A stretch of 64,000 nucleotides of DNA from Fluviicoccus keumensis (GTDB lineage: Bacteria; Pseudomonadota; Gammaproteobacteria; Pseudomonadales; Moraxellaceae): contig NZ_SHKX01000018.1 in assembly GCF_004217445.1 (NCBI RefSeq), positions 26,552-90,551 of the forward strand. Reading direction: 5' to 3'. Positions 26,148 to 34,697 of the stretch are shown piece after piece. Numbering within the stretch: position 1 is the stretch's first letter; the number at the start of each line of letters is the position of its first letter. The notes under the pieces are model-generated. The model did not search any database. It saw only the letters and a program-made list of their open reading frames with translations, and was not told where the DNA came from. The position numbers and the translations under genes were made by a program.

Positions 26148-26495
26148 GGCAATGGCGGCGATCAACGCCGACTCCTCCACCGGCTTGGTCAGGTATTCCT
26201 TGGCGCCCTGACGCAGGCCCCAGACCCGGTCGGTGGGCTGGTTCTTGGTGCTGACGATGATGATGGGAATATCCTTGGTTTCCGGGTCGGTGCTGATTTT
26301 GCGGGTAGCCTGATAACCGTTGGTATCGGGCATCACCACATCCATCAGGATGACATCGGGCTTGCTGGCTTTGGCGGCATTAATGCCGGCGGCGCCGGTG
26401 CTGGCGAAAGTGCAGCTGTGACCGTGCTTGTGGAGCATCTGGCTCAGGCCGACCTGTTCGGTGGGAGAGTCATCAATAATCAGAACGCATGCCAT
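26133..26495 (-). CDS. Single-domain response regulator, PilH/CheY-like
   Basis: The 120-residue product is one receiver domain with nothing attached: acidic pocket Asp8/Asp9 (VLIIDDSPTE), phospho-acceptor Asp52 (LMDVVMPDTNGYQ), the switch Ser/Thr in IIIVSTKNQP, and Lys104 (EYLTKPVEE). Its sequence resembles PilH and PilG of the Pil-Chp chemotaxis-like system, which controls twitching motility. No histidine kinase or chemotaxis gene lies nearby, so its partner is elsewhere. The ATG at 26495 is chosen because GAGG sits five bases before it and the family N-terminus begins there. A good promoter is found upstream. Its 3' end overlaps the Nudix gene. Confidence 0.87.
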   Translation of the reverse strand: MACVLIIDDSPTEQVGLSQMLHKHGHSCTFASTGAAGINAAKASKPDVILMDVVMPDTNGYQATRKISTDPETKDIPIIIVSTKNQPTDRVWGLRQGAKEYLTKPVEESALIAAIASVLK

Positions 26496-26541
26496 GTTTG
26501 CCTCGTGAGTCGCAGCAGGTGGTTTTTGTGTAGTTGGAGTC

Positions 26542-26570
26542 ATCTTAGTAACCCCGGCGTATTTTCTCAA
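26542..26570 (-). promoter_or_regulatory. Promoter of the PilH-like regulator gene
   Basis: On the minus strand TTGAGA (26570-26565) and TAAGAT (26547-26542) are separated by exactly 17 bases, about 50 bases upstream of the start codon. The predicted transcript start is near 26535. Confidence 0.6.
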
Positions 26571-26596
26571 TGCCTCATGCCAAAAAACCGGATGAA

Positions 26597-27934
26597 TCAG
26601 CCGCTTGCGGCGGACTGCATGCCTTGCAGGCTTTGCGATAACGTCAGGGCGTGGTGGTCCGACAGGCTGGAAATGAAGTCCAGCATGTGCATCAGCCCCA
26701 GGTAGAGGTCGTCGTGTTGCAGGGTGTGGCCGCCCAGCAGTTGCTGCAGGCGCTGCTGCTTGAAGGACAACGGTTGCTGGCGGTAAGCGGAGGCGACCAG
26801 CTCCGAGAAGGAGTCCAGCAGCGAATGCAGGCTGGCGTAGGCAGCCAGTTCCAGTTGCGCCTTTTGCGGGTGGTTGAAGATGCGTTCCCGCGCCAGCTGC
26901 TTGGCGGTGTTGATGCCCTCCGACAGTGTCGGGGAACAGTAATCGAGCAGGCTGCCTTCCAGTTTTCCTTCCAGCAACAAGTCCTGATTGTCGGCGAAAG
27001 CGTCCGTGACGGCATTGACCAACTTTTCGATGGCCTTGCCGCGCAGCGCCGCGATCTTCTGCGGCTGTGAGCCGGGCTGGCGCAGTTCCGGCGGCGAGGG
27101 CAGGTCGTCCAGCAGTTGCAGGAACAGGGGTTCCACTTCCTCGTAGCGCAGCATGCCCAGCGTGATGCCATCCTCCAGATCGATCAGCGTGTAGCAGATG
27201 TCGTCGGCGGCTTCCATCAGGTAGGCCAGCGGATGGCGGCACCAGCGGTATTCGCCATGCTGGATCAATCCCAGCTGTTCGGCAATGGTGGTGAGGATCT
27301 GTTTTTCGGTGTGGTAGCAGCCGAATTTGGCGCGCTTGTGGCTGGCGACGCCGCCGGTCAGCGGTTGCGACAGCCACGGGTACTTGAGGTAAGCGCCGAG
27401 CGTGGCGTAGGTCAGGCGCATGCCGCCCTGGCCAGGGTGGTATTCCAGCTGGGTGAGGATGCGCAGGCCCTGGGCGTTGCCTTCAAACTGGCAGAGGTCG
27501 GCGGCTTGGGCGGGTGCCAGCCACGCAATCAGCGAGGATTGCCCGGCGTGGAGGAACCAGTCGCGGATGGCGTATTCCCCGGCGTGGCCGAAGGGTGGGT
27601 TGCCGATGTCGTGGGCGAGGCAGGCCGCCTGGATGATGGCGCCGATGTCGGCCGGATTGATGCGTTCGGGCAGGCGGTCGCGGATCTTTTCCGCCGCCAG
27701 CATGCCCATGCTGCGGCCGACACAGGACACTTCCAGGCTGTGGGTCAGCCGGGTGTGGACGGTGTCATGCAGCGAGAGCGGATGCACCTGCGTTTTGCGG
27801 TTCAGCTGCCGGAACGCGCCCGAGAAGACGATGCGGTCGTAATCCTTGTGGAAAGGGCTGCGCGCGGTTTCATCATGCGCCTTGCGGCTGCCGAGGCGGG
27901 CGGGGTTGAGCAGGCGTTCCCAGGACATGGGCAT
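26597..27934 (-). CDS. dgt: dGTP triphosphohydrolase-like HD-domain protein
   Basis: The 445-residue product belongs to the deoxyguanosinetriphosphate triphosphohydrolase family, which cleaves dNTPs to nucleosides and triphosphate. The metal-binding HD residues are visible in order: HTRLTHSLEVSCVG, ACLAHDIGNPPFGHAGE and, further on, YLMEAADDICYTLIDLEDG. The N-terminus RSPFHKDYDRIVFSGAFRQL is typical. True substrate range cannot be told from sequence. The first two methionines are two codons apart, and either may be the start. It is read in the same direction as the upstream enoyl-CoA hydratase gene, 90 bases away, with a hairpin between them. Confidence 0.92.
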   Translation of the reverse strand: MPMSWERLLNPARLGSRKAHDETARSPFHKDYDRIVFSGAFRQLNRKTQVHPLSLHDTVHTRLTHSLEVSCVGRSMGMLAAEKIRDRLPERINPADIGAIIQAACLAHDIGNPPFGHAGEYAIRDWFLHAGQSSLIAWLAPAQAADLCQFEGNAQGLRILTQLEYHPGQGGMRLTYATLGAYLKYPWLSQPLTGGVASHKRAKFGCYHTEKQILTTIAEQLGLIQHGEYRWCRHPLAYLMEAADDICYTLIDLEDGITLGMLRYEEVEPLFLQLLDDLPSPPELRQPGSQPQKIAALRGKAIEKLVNAVTDAFADNQDLLLEGKLEGSLLDYCSPTLSEGINTAKQLARERIFNHPQKAQLELAAYASLHSLLDSFSELVASAYRQQPLSFKQQRLQQLLGGHTLQHDDLYLGLMHMLDFISSLSDHHALTLSQSLQGMQSAASG

Positions 27935-27981
27935 GGAGCGGATTCCGGTAATGGGCTGCGGCCTATTGTCGGGATTTTCGG

Positions 27982-28009
27982 GGCGGGCGCAAGCAAGGCG
28001 GCGCCCGCC
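27982..28009. terminator. Hairpin between the hydratase and dGTPase genes
   Basis: GGCGGGCGC at 27982-27990 is the exact reverse complement of GCGCCCGCC at 28001-28009, with a ten-base loop. It lies just after the stop of the leftward hydratase gene. There is no T tract on the minus strand, so it may be a weak or Rho-assisted terminator or an RNA-protecting stem. Confidence 0.45.
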
Positions 28010-28024
28010 GGTCGGGGTTTCCGA

Positions 28025-28900
28025 TCATTTCCACCACGGGTAGACCGGCGGCATGTCGCTGGCCTTGCCGGTGTACTGCGGGTCGCGCTTTTCCAGGAAG
28101 GATTGCACGCCTTCCTTGCCATCACCGAGACTGGTGTAGAACATCGCCAGCGAGTCGATGCGGTGGGCTTCGATCGGGTGCGGTTGCGCGGCGTTGCGGT
28201 ACATCATCTGCCGGGCGAAGGCGATGGCGACCGGGGAACGGTTGGCAATGAACTTGCGGGCGAGGGCGTAGGCTTCCGGGAGCAACTGTTCCGGCGGCAC
28301 CACGGCCTTGACCAGCTTGCCGCGCAGGGCTTCCTGGGCGTCAAGGATGTCGCCGCTGTAGACCCATTCCAATGCCTGCTGGATGCCGACGATGCGCGGC
28401 AGGAACCAGCTGGAACAGGCTTCCGGCACCACGCCGATCTTGCCGAAAACAAAGCCGATCCGCGCCTTTTCCGAGGCGAGGCGGATATCCATGGCCAGCG
28501 TCATCGTGGCGCCGATGCCGACCGCTGCGCCGTTGATGGCGCCGATGACCGGCTTCTTGCAATCGTAAATGGCCAGCGTGACGCGGCCGCCGGTGTCGCG
28601 CACGCCGTCATGGATGGCGGGGTCGTCCAGCCGGGTGTGCATGTCGGCGACGGTGGGGCGCTGGCTTTCATCCAGACCGAAAACATTGCCGGGCTTGCTG
28701 AGATCCATGCCTGCGCAGAAGGCGCGGCCGGCGCCGGTGACGACAATCGCGCCGACGTCATCATCCTCGCTGGCGCGGCGGAAGGCGTGTTCCAGCTCGT
28801 TCGCCATTTCGACGGTGAAGCTGTTGAGTTGGTCGGGGCGGTTCAGCGTCAGGGTCAGGATACGGTCGGCAGTCTCGTAGCGCAGGGTCTGGTAATCCAT
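28025..28900 (-). CDS. Enoyl-CoA hydratase/isomerase (crotonase) family protein
   Basis: The 291-residue product has the crotonase fold: LNRPDQLNSFTVEMANEL, the oxyanion-hole segment IVVTGAGRAFCAGMDL, GAINGAAVGIGATMTLAMDI and the FGKIGVVPEACSSWFLPRIVG helix. The family acts on acyl-CoA thioesters, usually hydrating enoyl-CoA in beta-oxidation. Glu160 matches one of the two catalytic glutamates, but the other is replaced by a threonine (Thr132). Enzymes of this pattern are often isomerases or have other activities, so the exact reaction is uncertain. The gene is alone, without fad or acyl-CoA dehydrogenase neighbours, and diverges from the quinone reductase gene. Confidence 0.88.
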   Translation of the reverse strand: MDYQTLRYETADRILTLTLNRPDQLNSFTVEMANELEHAFRRASEDDDVGAIVVTGAGRAFCAGMDLSKPGNVFGLDESQRPTVADMHTRLDDPAIHDGVRDTGGRVTLAIYDCKKPVIGAINGAAVGIGATMTLAMDIRLASEKARIGFVFGKIGVVPEACSSWFLPRIVGIQQALEWVYSGDILDAQEALRGKLVKAVVPPEQLLPEAYALARKFIANRSPVAIAFARQMMYRNAAQPHPIEAHRIDSLAMFYTSLGDGKEGVQSFLEKRDPQYTGKASDMPPVYPWWK

Positions 28901-29066
28901 GATCTTATGGTCTCGGTCGGAAAGCGGTGCTTCTGTTTAGCATTGTTGCGCGCGGCGGGAAATGGCATTTCGGGTCGTCCGGACTTCTTTTTGCCGTCAA
29001 TTGTCGGGGCCGGGCATTTGTGGTCAAATCCTTGCCATTCTTCACTGACAAGACCGAGCCGATTCC

Positions 29067-29777
29067 ATGAATGTCCTGATTGTGCATGCCCATCCCGAAC
29101 CCCAATCCTTCAACACAGCAATGAAGTCGCTGGCGGCGGAGACCCTGACCGCCGCCGGACATACGGTGGAAGTGTCGGATCTGTATGCCATGGGCTGGAA
29201 TCCGGTGGCGTCCGACGCGGATTTTTCCGGCCGCAAGAATCCGGAGTACATGACCTATGCGCTGGAACAGCGTCATGGCTACGAGTCCGGGTCGATTGCG
29301 CCGGACATCGCCGCCGAGATTGAAAAGCTGAAGCGCGCCGATCTGGTGATTTTCAATTTTCCGCTGTTCTGGTTCTCGGTGCCGGCGATGATGAAAGGCT
29401 GGTTTGACCGGGTGCTGGTGTCGGGGCTGTGTTATGGCGGCATGCGTTTTTATGACCAGGGCGGCCTGAAGGGCAAGAAGGCGCTGGTGACGCTGACGCT
29501 GGGCGGTCGGGAACATATGTTCGGGCCGGAGGCGATTCACGGCGAGCTGGTGGACGGGATGCTGCGGCCGATCTTGCGCGGGACGCTGGCCTATACCGGG
29601 ATGACGGTGTTGCCGCCGTTTATCGGTTATCACATTCCGTATCTGAAGCCGGAGGCAAGGGCGCAGATTCTGGAGGAGTACAAGGCGTATCTGGGGCGGT
29701 TGGATGAGTTGGAGCCGTTGCGGTTTCCGCGGATGGAGGAGTTTGATGCGAAGTTGTTTCCCTTGCCGAAGGGGTAA
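29067..29777 (+). CDS. NAD(P)H:quinone oxidoreductase, flavodoxin-like fold
   Basis: The 236-residue product begins MNVLIVHAHPEPQSFNTAM, the FMN/FAD-binding loop of the NQO1/MdaB/KefF family, and continues with ADLVIFNFPLFWFSVPAMMKGWFDRVL and LTLGGREHMFGPEAIHG. Such enzymes reduce quinones by two electrons with NAD(P)H and protect against quinone redox cycling. The length is slightly greater than MdaB, owing to a C-terminal extension rich in Leu and Glu. I recall a similar gene near tolC in Pseudomonas. It diverges from the hydratase gene and is followed by a degenerate intergenic repeat element. Confidence 0.9.
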   Translation: MNVLIVHAHPEPQSFNTAMKSLAAETLTAAGHTVEVSDLYAMGWNPVASDADFSGRKNPEYMTYALEQRHGYESGSIAPDIAAEIEKLKRADLVIFNFPLFWFSVPAMMKGWFDRVLVSGLCYGGMRFYDQGGLKGKKALVTLTLGGREHMFGPEAIHGELVDGMLRPILRGTLAYTGMTVLPPFIGYHIPYLKPEARAQILEEYKAYLGRLDELEPLRFPRMEEFDAKLFPLPKG

Positions 29778-29789
29778 GATTTTTTTGAG

Positions 29790-29960
29790 GGTATCCGCCA
29801 GCCGCGGGCCTTACTTTTCTCTTGGGAAAAGTAAGCAAAACCGTTGTCCTGCGCCAAACTCGCGGGCTGACGGTTCGCTGGCGGGCCAATGCGATTACTT
29901 GGCTTCGTTTCGGGGCATGTGGCTCAAACAGTGGCTTCGGACAGGCGTGTTAGGGGCTGT
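29790..29960. repeat. Degenerate dispersed intergenic element with CTTACTTTTC stem
   Basis: CTTACTTTTC at 29810-29819 pairs exactly with GAAAAGTAAG at 29826-29835 around a six-base loop, in a setting (CGCGGGCC before, CAAAACC after) that recalls degenerate intergenic elements seen in many proteobacterial genomes. The rest of the gap, to about 29960, contains GC-rich imperfect repeats (CGCGGGC, GCGGGCC) and no plausible gene. Short open frames across it read the element, not a protein. Only one copy is present in this window, so its repeat status here is unproven. Confidence 0.5.
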
Positions 29961-29971
29961 TGAGTGGATGG

Positions 29972-31093
29972 TTAAGCCCGGTTTTGGGTTAATTCCTCAT
30001 AAACGGTCAGTGTTTGTGCGCACATGTCGGCCAGGCGGAAGGTTTGTACCGGGGGAACCGTGACGGGGGCGCGGACCAGTTTTTCACAGGCGGTGATCAG
30101 TCCTTCGACGTCATCCTTGATGACTGCGCCTTGCGGGTAGCAGGCGGCGAGGATTTCGCCGACGCCGCCGTGGTTCCAGCCGACGACGGGGGTGCCGATG
30201 CTGAGTGCTTCCAGGGTGGTGCGACCGAAGGTTTCGGCTTTACTGCTGAGGCTGAAGGCGATGTGGCTTTGGCTGAAGATGTCGCGGATGTCGCTGCGGT
30301 GGCCGGTGAAGGTGATGTCGTTGCCGAGGCCGCGCTGTTGCACGGCCGCTTCGATTTCCTGTAAATAGGCCTGTTTTTTGGCTTCGGCGCCGCCAACGAT
30401 GAGGCCGTGTATCGGCAAGCCTTGGGCCTTGAGGCGTTCGATCAGGGTGATGAAGGCTTCGTGGCCTTTCAGGCGGGTGATGCGGCCGGGCAGGGTCAGG
30501 ATGGTTTTACCGGTCAGTTGTGGGTAGTCGGTCCGCCATTTCTCCAGCCAGGCGGCTGTCGGTTGGTAGCCGTGCGGGAATTCCGCCGGATCGACGCCGC
30601 GGTAGATCAGCCGGATCGCGCGGTCGGGGCAGTGCGGGTAATTCTTCCGAATGTAGTCGCGCACTGTCTCGGAGACGGCGATGACGCGCTCGCCCTTGGT
30701 CATGATGGCGCTGTAGAAGCTGACCGAGTACAGGCCGTGTACCGTGGTGACAAACCGGGGCCGATCGTTGACGGGCAGCTTGCGCCAGGCCAGCCAGGCG
30801 ATCCACGCCGGGACGCGGGAGCGGGCGTGCAGGATGTCGGGCCGGACTTCCTGCAGCAGTTTGCGGAAGGCGCTGACCTGCAGCAGGCTGGACAGGGATT
30901 TGCGGTCGACCGGCAGGGCGATGTGTTCGCTGCCTTCGGCTTCCAGTTGCTTCACCATCCGCCCGCCGCGCGAGATGACAATGGAGCGGTGCCCGGCCGC
31001 GACCAGCGCGCGGGCGATTTCCAGGGTGCCGCGCTCGACGCCGCCGGAGTCCAGCGCGGGCAGGGTCTGGACGATAGTCAGGCGACGGTTCAT
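29972..31093 (-). CDS. GT4-family glycosyltransferase, probably LPS core
   Basis: The 373-residue product has the GT-B fold of glycosyltransferase family 4: N-terminal ALDSGGVERGTLEIARALVAAGH, ARSRVPAWIAWLAWRKL, TTVHGLYS and the donor-binding LTLPGRITRLKGHEAF. The EX7E motif lies in KAETFGRTTLEAL, and VVGWNHGGVGEIL follows. Such enzymes transfer a nucleotide-activated sugar on the cytoplasmic face. It overlaps by four bases (ATGA) with the lipid A acyltransferase gene upstream, and waaA is close by, so a role in LPS core assembly is likely. The sugar and acceptor cannot be told. Confidence 0.9.
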   Translation of the reverse strand: MNRRLTIVQTLPALDSGGVERGTLEIARALVAAGHRSIVISRGGRMVKQLEAEGSEHIALPVDRKSLSSLLQVSAFRKLLQEVRPDILHARSRVPAWIAWLAWRKLPVNDRPRFVTTVHGLYSVSFYSAIMTKGERVIAVSETVRDYIRKNYPHCPDRAIRLIYRGVDPAEFPHGYQPTAAWLEKWRTDYPQLTGKTILTLPGRITRLKGHEAFITLIERLKAQGLPIHGLIVGGAEAKKQAYLQEIEAAVQQRGLGNDITFTGHRSDIRDIFSQSHIAFSLSSKAETFGRTTLEALSIGTPVVGWNHGGVGEILAACYPQGAVIKDDVEGLITACEKLVRAPVTVPPVQTFRLADMCAQTLTVYEELTQNRA

Positions 31094-32064
31094 GGCCGGT
31101 TCTCCTGGCGCAGGCGGGCTTCTTCGCGGAGCTCCCGCCGCTTCTTGCGATAAGGGGGGGATTCACCGGCGGGCCGGGTCTTGAAGCGGCGGTGATACCA
31201 CAGGTATTGCGTGGGGCTGCGCCGGATCAACTGTTCCAGCACGGCGTTCATTCGGGTGGCGTCGGCCACGGCGTCGTCGGTGGGGAAGGGTTCCAGCGGC
31301 GGCGTGATGATGATTTCATATTGCTCTTCCAACCCCCGGCGACGGAAGTGGATGAAAAGCACCGGCGAATGATTGATCTTTTGCAGGCGGCGCGGGGAGG
31401 TCAGCGTGGCGGCGTTGATGCCGAAGAAGGGGGCAAAGACGCCTTGCTTCAAGCCGAAATCCTGATCGGGCGTGTACCAGACGACGTGGTTTTCCTTCAA
31501 CGCCCGCACCAACAGGCGCATGTTGTCGTGATCGATCTGATAGCCGTAAATGCGGCGACGCAGGCGGCGCACCAGCCATTCCAGCGCCGGGTTGTTCTGG
31601 GGCCGATAGACGGTATCCACCGGGAAGAAGCGCATGGCCAGCAGGCCGCAGAGGTCGACGAAGCTGTAATGCGCGCCCAGCAGCAACACCCCGCGCCCCT
31701 CCGCCAAGGCGGCTTTCAGATGTTCCAGTCCTTCGATGCTGACGAGGTCGTCGTAATAGCCCATCGGCCGCACGAAGGCATTCGCGGTTTCAAACAACGA
31801 CAGGCCGCCGTTGCGGAAGATATCGCGCACCATGGCGGTCTGCTCTTCCGGGGATTTTTCGGGAAAACAGAGACGGATATTGGTTTCGGCGTCGTGGCGG
31901 CGTTGCGCCACCAGCTTCCAGGCCAGCCAGCCCAGACCCCGTCCCAGCCGTTGCTGCACTGTCCAGGGCAGCGCTCCCGCCAGCAGCAGGAAAGGCACCA
32001 GGAGCAGCCAGATCAGCCAGTAGCGCGGGTGCAGCAGGGTCAGGGGGAATTCGCCGTTGTTCAT
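31090..32064 (-). CDS. Lipid A biosynthesis acyltransferase (LpxL/HtrB family)
   Basis: The 324-residue product is an inner-membrane acyltransferase that adds a secondary acyl chain to lipid A. It has a hydrophobic N-terminal segment (about residues 15-33, YWLIWLLLVPFLLLAGALP), the catalytic HX4D motif at His132-Asp137 (GAHYSFVD), then YRPQNNPALEWLV and the C-terminal PTQYLWYHRRFKTRP that marks the LpxL/LpxM family. The reading frame extends 48 codons upstream, but family similarity begins at the ATG at 32064. Which acyl chain and position it uses is unknown. It is translated ahead of, and coupled to, the glycosyltransferase gene. Confidence 0.93.
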   Translation of the reverse strand: MNNGEFPLTLLHPRYWLIWLLLVPFLLLAGALPWTVQQRLGRGLGWLAWKLVAQRRHDAETNIRLCFPEKSPEEQTAMVRDIFRNGGLSLFETANAFVRPMGYYDDLVSIEGLEHLKAALAEGRGVLLLGAHYSFVDLCGLLAMRFFPVDTVYRPQNNPALEWLVRRLRRRIYGYQIDHDNMRLLVRALKENHVVWYTPDQDFGLKQGVFAPFFGINAATLTSPRRLQKINHSPVLFIHFRRRGLEEQYEIIITPPLEPFPTDDAVADATRMNAVLEQLIRRSPTQYLWYHRRFKTRPAGESPPYRKKRRELREEARLRQENRP

Positions 32065-32128
32065 GGAGTCCGGGAGGCCGGTTGCAAAAACGGTGATGGT
32101 AGCAAATCCCAAGGACTTGCGGGGGAGA

Positions 32129-33313
32129 CTAGAGTTTGTCCCACAGGGGCCGTCCCGGACGGGTGCGCTCCATCGGCAGGTTTTCCGGTTGCGGCAACGA
32201 TGGTTCAAACCGGTGCTCGGCCAGCCCGGCCAGCACCTGTCGCCCGGCGTTCGGGGCCAGCACCAGCCGTGTCGGCCAGACCAGCCAGTTGTTACCGAAG
32301 GGGCGGACGAAAGCCTCCGCCGGCTGCCAGGGCAGGCTTTCGAGCGGATAGATGCGGTCGATCAGGAAGCTGCGGAAGCGGGCCCCCTGCAGGTTCTGCC
32401 AGGGTAACAGTGTCTTCAGTTCGGCTTTGACCGCCTGGATTTGCAGGGTTTCATCGCGGCTTACCCCTTCTTCCGCCACACCGCCCGCGACATACCACAG
32501 CCTGTCGCCGTTGGCATGGGTGTGAGTCGTGATTGTCAGCCGCGGCCGCCGGTTTTCACTGTAGCAATGGCCGTAGAAGGCGGGCAGGTCGGGCTGCTGG
32601 ACACAGACCATGTGAATGGGGCGACGGGCCATCAGCGGCCGGTTGACGCCGATATCCTGCAGCAGGGCGGCGTTGCCCGCGCCTGCGGTCAGGAAGACCT
32701 GCCGGGGGTGAATGCGCAGCTGCACCTTGCCCTTGCGGATGAAGACCGCCTTGCTGACATGCAGGTCATCGGTCTGGATATGCACATCCTGCTGTCCGGC
32801 CTGATAAATGCAGTCGAGGTGGGGCTTGGCCAGCACCTCCAGCAGCGATACGGCGTCCAGCACCGGATGCTCCAGGCTGTAGACATCGCCGCTGAAGCCG
32901 GAGCCGCGCAGCAGGCCCGGAAAATGGTCGCGGCCCAGACGGCGCACCTTCCCGGCGGTATTGGCGGCCGCCAGCAGCAGGTTGGCGCGGGAACGCCAGT
33001 CGCCGGGGCTCCACAGATGCTGTTCGGGAGAGAGGATGGTGACGCCGCGCAGATCCAGCAGTCCGCTGCCGCGCAGGCAGTTTTCCCAGAGGGCGGGCAT
33101 GTCTTGCAACTGCTCGCGGCGATTCAGCAGGTTGACGCCCACCCGCCATCCGCCGTGCACCAGGCCCGCGCTGTTCAGCGACTGCAGTCCGCCCAGCTCG
33201 CGGTCATCATGAATCATCAGGGTGCTGTAACCGGCATTGCGCAGCACATTCAGCAACCAGAGGCCGCTCAGGCCGCCTCCCAGAATCAGGCAATCAACCG
33301 CCACGGTGTCCAT
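32129..33313 (-). CDS. FAD-dependent oxidoreductase (DAO-like)
   Basis: The 394-residue product has an N-terminal dinucleotide-binding motif (DCLILGGGLSGLWLLNVLR, residues 7-25) followed by LGGLQSLNSAGLVHGGWRVG, as in D-amino-acid-oxidase-like flavoproteins. The C-terminal half has the second FAD-binding part (FGNNWLVWPTRLVLAPNAG). I recall the same uncharacterised gene near waaA in Pseudomonas. The substrate is unknown. There is no signal peptide or membrane segment apart from the hydrophobic Rossmann strand. It diverges from waaA with about 100 bases between starts. Confidence 0.8.
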   Translation of the reverse strand: MDTVAVDCLILGGGLSGLWLLNVLRNAGYSTLMIHDDRELGGLQSLNSAGLVHGGWRVGVNLLNRREQLQDMPALWENCLRGSGLLDLRGVTILSPEQHLWSPGDWRSRANLLLAAANTAGKVRRLGRDHFPGLLRGSGFSGDVYSLEHPVLDAVSLLEVLAKPHLDCIYQAGQQDVHIQTDDLHVSKAVFIRKGKVQLRIHPRQVFLTAGAGNAALLQDIGVNRPLMARRPIHMVCVQQPDLPAFYGHCYSENRRPRLTITTHTHANGDRLWYVAGGVAEEGVSRDETLQIQAVKAELKTLLPWQNLQGARFRSFLIDRIYPLESLPWQPAEAFVRPFGNNWLVWPTRLVLAPNAGRQVLAGLAEHRFEPSLPQPENLPMERTRPGRPLWDKL

Positions 33314-33416
33314 AGATGGGTACAGTGTCCAGGAAAGAGGTTTGGCAGGGCGGGCCGGTATCCGCCGGCGCAGCGTTCAGGCTAGAATCATGCCCTCGTT
33401 TTCCGGGTTTCACAAC

Positions 33417-34697
33417 ATGACGCGCTGGTTTTACAACCTGCTTTTACACGTGCTACTGCCGTTCATCCTGCTGCGATTGTACTGGCGCGGCCGCCGCGCG
33501 CCCGGTTACCGTGAAAACCGGCTGCAACGTTTCGGGATGGCGCCCGGTTTGCCGTCCGGCGGGCTGGTGGTGCATGCCGTGTCGCTGGGTGAAACGCTGG
33601 CGTCGCAACCGCTGGTGAATGCCCTGTTGAAGGATTATCCGGAGTTGCCGCTGACGGTTACCAATACCACCGCTACCGGGGCGGAGCGCACCCGGGCGTT
33701 GTGGAGCGGCAAGGTGGCGCAATGTTTCCTGCCCTATGATTTTCCCTGGGCGGTGCGGACCTTTCTGAACCGTGCGCGGCCGCGCCTGTTCATCGTGATG
33801 GAAACCGAGTTGTGGCCGAACCTGCTTCACGAATTGAAGCAGCGCGGCATACCCGTCTTGCTGGCGAACGCGCGCCTGTCCGAGCGGTCGGCGCGGGGGT
33901 ACGGCCGGGTGTCCGGCCTGACGCGGCCGATGCTGCAATGCCTGTCGATGCTGGCGGCGCAGGATGCGGACACGGCGCGGCGATTCGGCGGGCTGGGCAT
34001 GCCGGAGTCGCGGACGACCGTGACCGGCAGCCTCAAATTTGACCTGACCTTGCCCGACAACCTGGAAGAGCGCGCCGCCGCCTTGCGTGAGGCCTGGCGA
34101 CTGACCGGCCGTCCGGTGTGGGTGGCGGCCAGCACGCATGAAGGCGAGGACGCGGTGGTGCTGGAGGTATTCCGGCAGGTACGCCTGCGTTTTCCGGAGC
34201 TGTTGCTGATTCTGGTGCCGCGTCATCCCGAGCGCTTCGACCGCATGGCCGATCTGTTGCAAAAGCAGGACTGGCGCTATGTGCGGCGCAGCCTGCAGCA
34301 GCCGGTGGCCGCTGATACCCAGGTATTGCTGGGCGACAGCGTGGGTGAATTGTTGCTTTGGCTGACGCTGGCCGATGTGGCCTTTGTCGGCGGCTCGCTG
34401 GTCGGGGTGGGCGGGCATAATCCCCTGGAGCCGGCCGCCCTGTCGGTGCCGGTGCTGACCGGCCCGGTCATGTTCAATTTCCAGCAGATTACCGATACCT
34501 TGATACAGGCCGGTGCGCTGGTGCAGGCGTCGGACGCCCTGGAATTGCAGGCCCGCCTGACCGAGTGGCTGTCCGCTCCAGAGCAGGCGCGCGCGGCCGG
34601 TGCCGCCGGTGCGCGCGTGGTGGCGGACAACCGGGGCGCCCTGTCGCGCCATATGGCCCTGGTCAGCCGCCTGCTGTCGGAAGGCGGCCGGGCATGA
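33417..34697 (+). CDS. waaA: 3-deoxy-D-manno-octulosonic acid transferase WaaA (KdtA)
   Basis: WaaA transfers Kdo from CMP-Kdo to lipid IVA at the inner membrane, starting the LPS core. The 426-residue product has an N-terminal membrane anchor (WFYNLLLHVLLPFILLRLYW), the catalytic base Glu59 in HAVSLGETLAS, TNTTATGAERT, METELWPNLLHEL, VTGSLKFDLTLPD and VGGSLVGVGGHNPLEPAAL. An in-frame ATG at 33390 exists, but the later one at 33417 gives the usual family N-terminus and length. A TAGAAT hexamer just upstream (33383-33388) could be a -10 and would also exclude the earlier start. It overlaps rsmE by four bases. Confidence 0.96.
   Translation: MTRWFYNLLLHVLLPFILLRLYWRGRRAPGYRENRLQRFGMAPGLPSGGLVVHAVSLGETLASQPLVNALLKDYPELPLTVTNTTATGAERTRALWSGKVAQCFLPYDFPWAVRTFLNRARPRLFIVMETELWPNLLHELKQRGIPVLLANARLSERSARGYGRVSGLTRPMLQCLSMLAAQDADTARRFGGLGMPESRTTVTGSLKFDLTLPDNLEERAAALREAWRLTGRPVWVAASTHEGEDAVVLEVFRQVRLRFPELLLILVPRHPERFDRMADLLQKQDWRYVRRSLQQPVAADTQVLLGDSVGELLLWLTLADVAFVGGSLVGVGGHNPLEPAALSVPVLTGPVMFNFQQITDTLIQAGALVQASDALELQARLTEWLSAPEQARAAGAAGARVVADNRGALSRHMALVSRLLSEGGRA

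Noticed and set aside
27116..29323. 735-codon plus-strand frame opposite the dGTPase and hydratase genes
   Set aside because: It spans two real genes on the other strand and an intergenic hairpin; the translation shows no family and an antisense composition.
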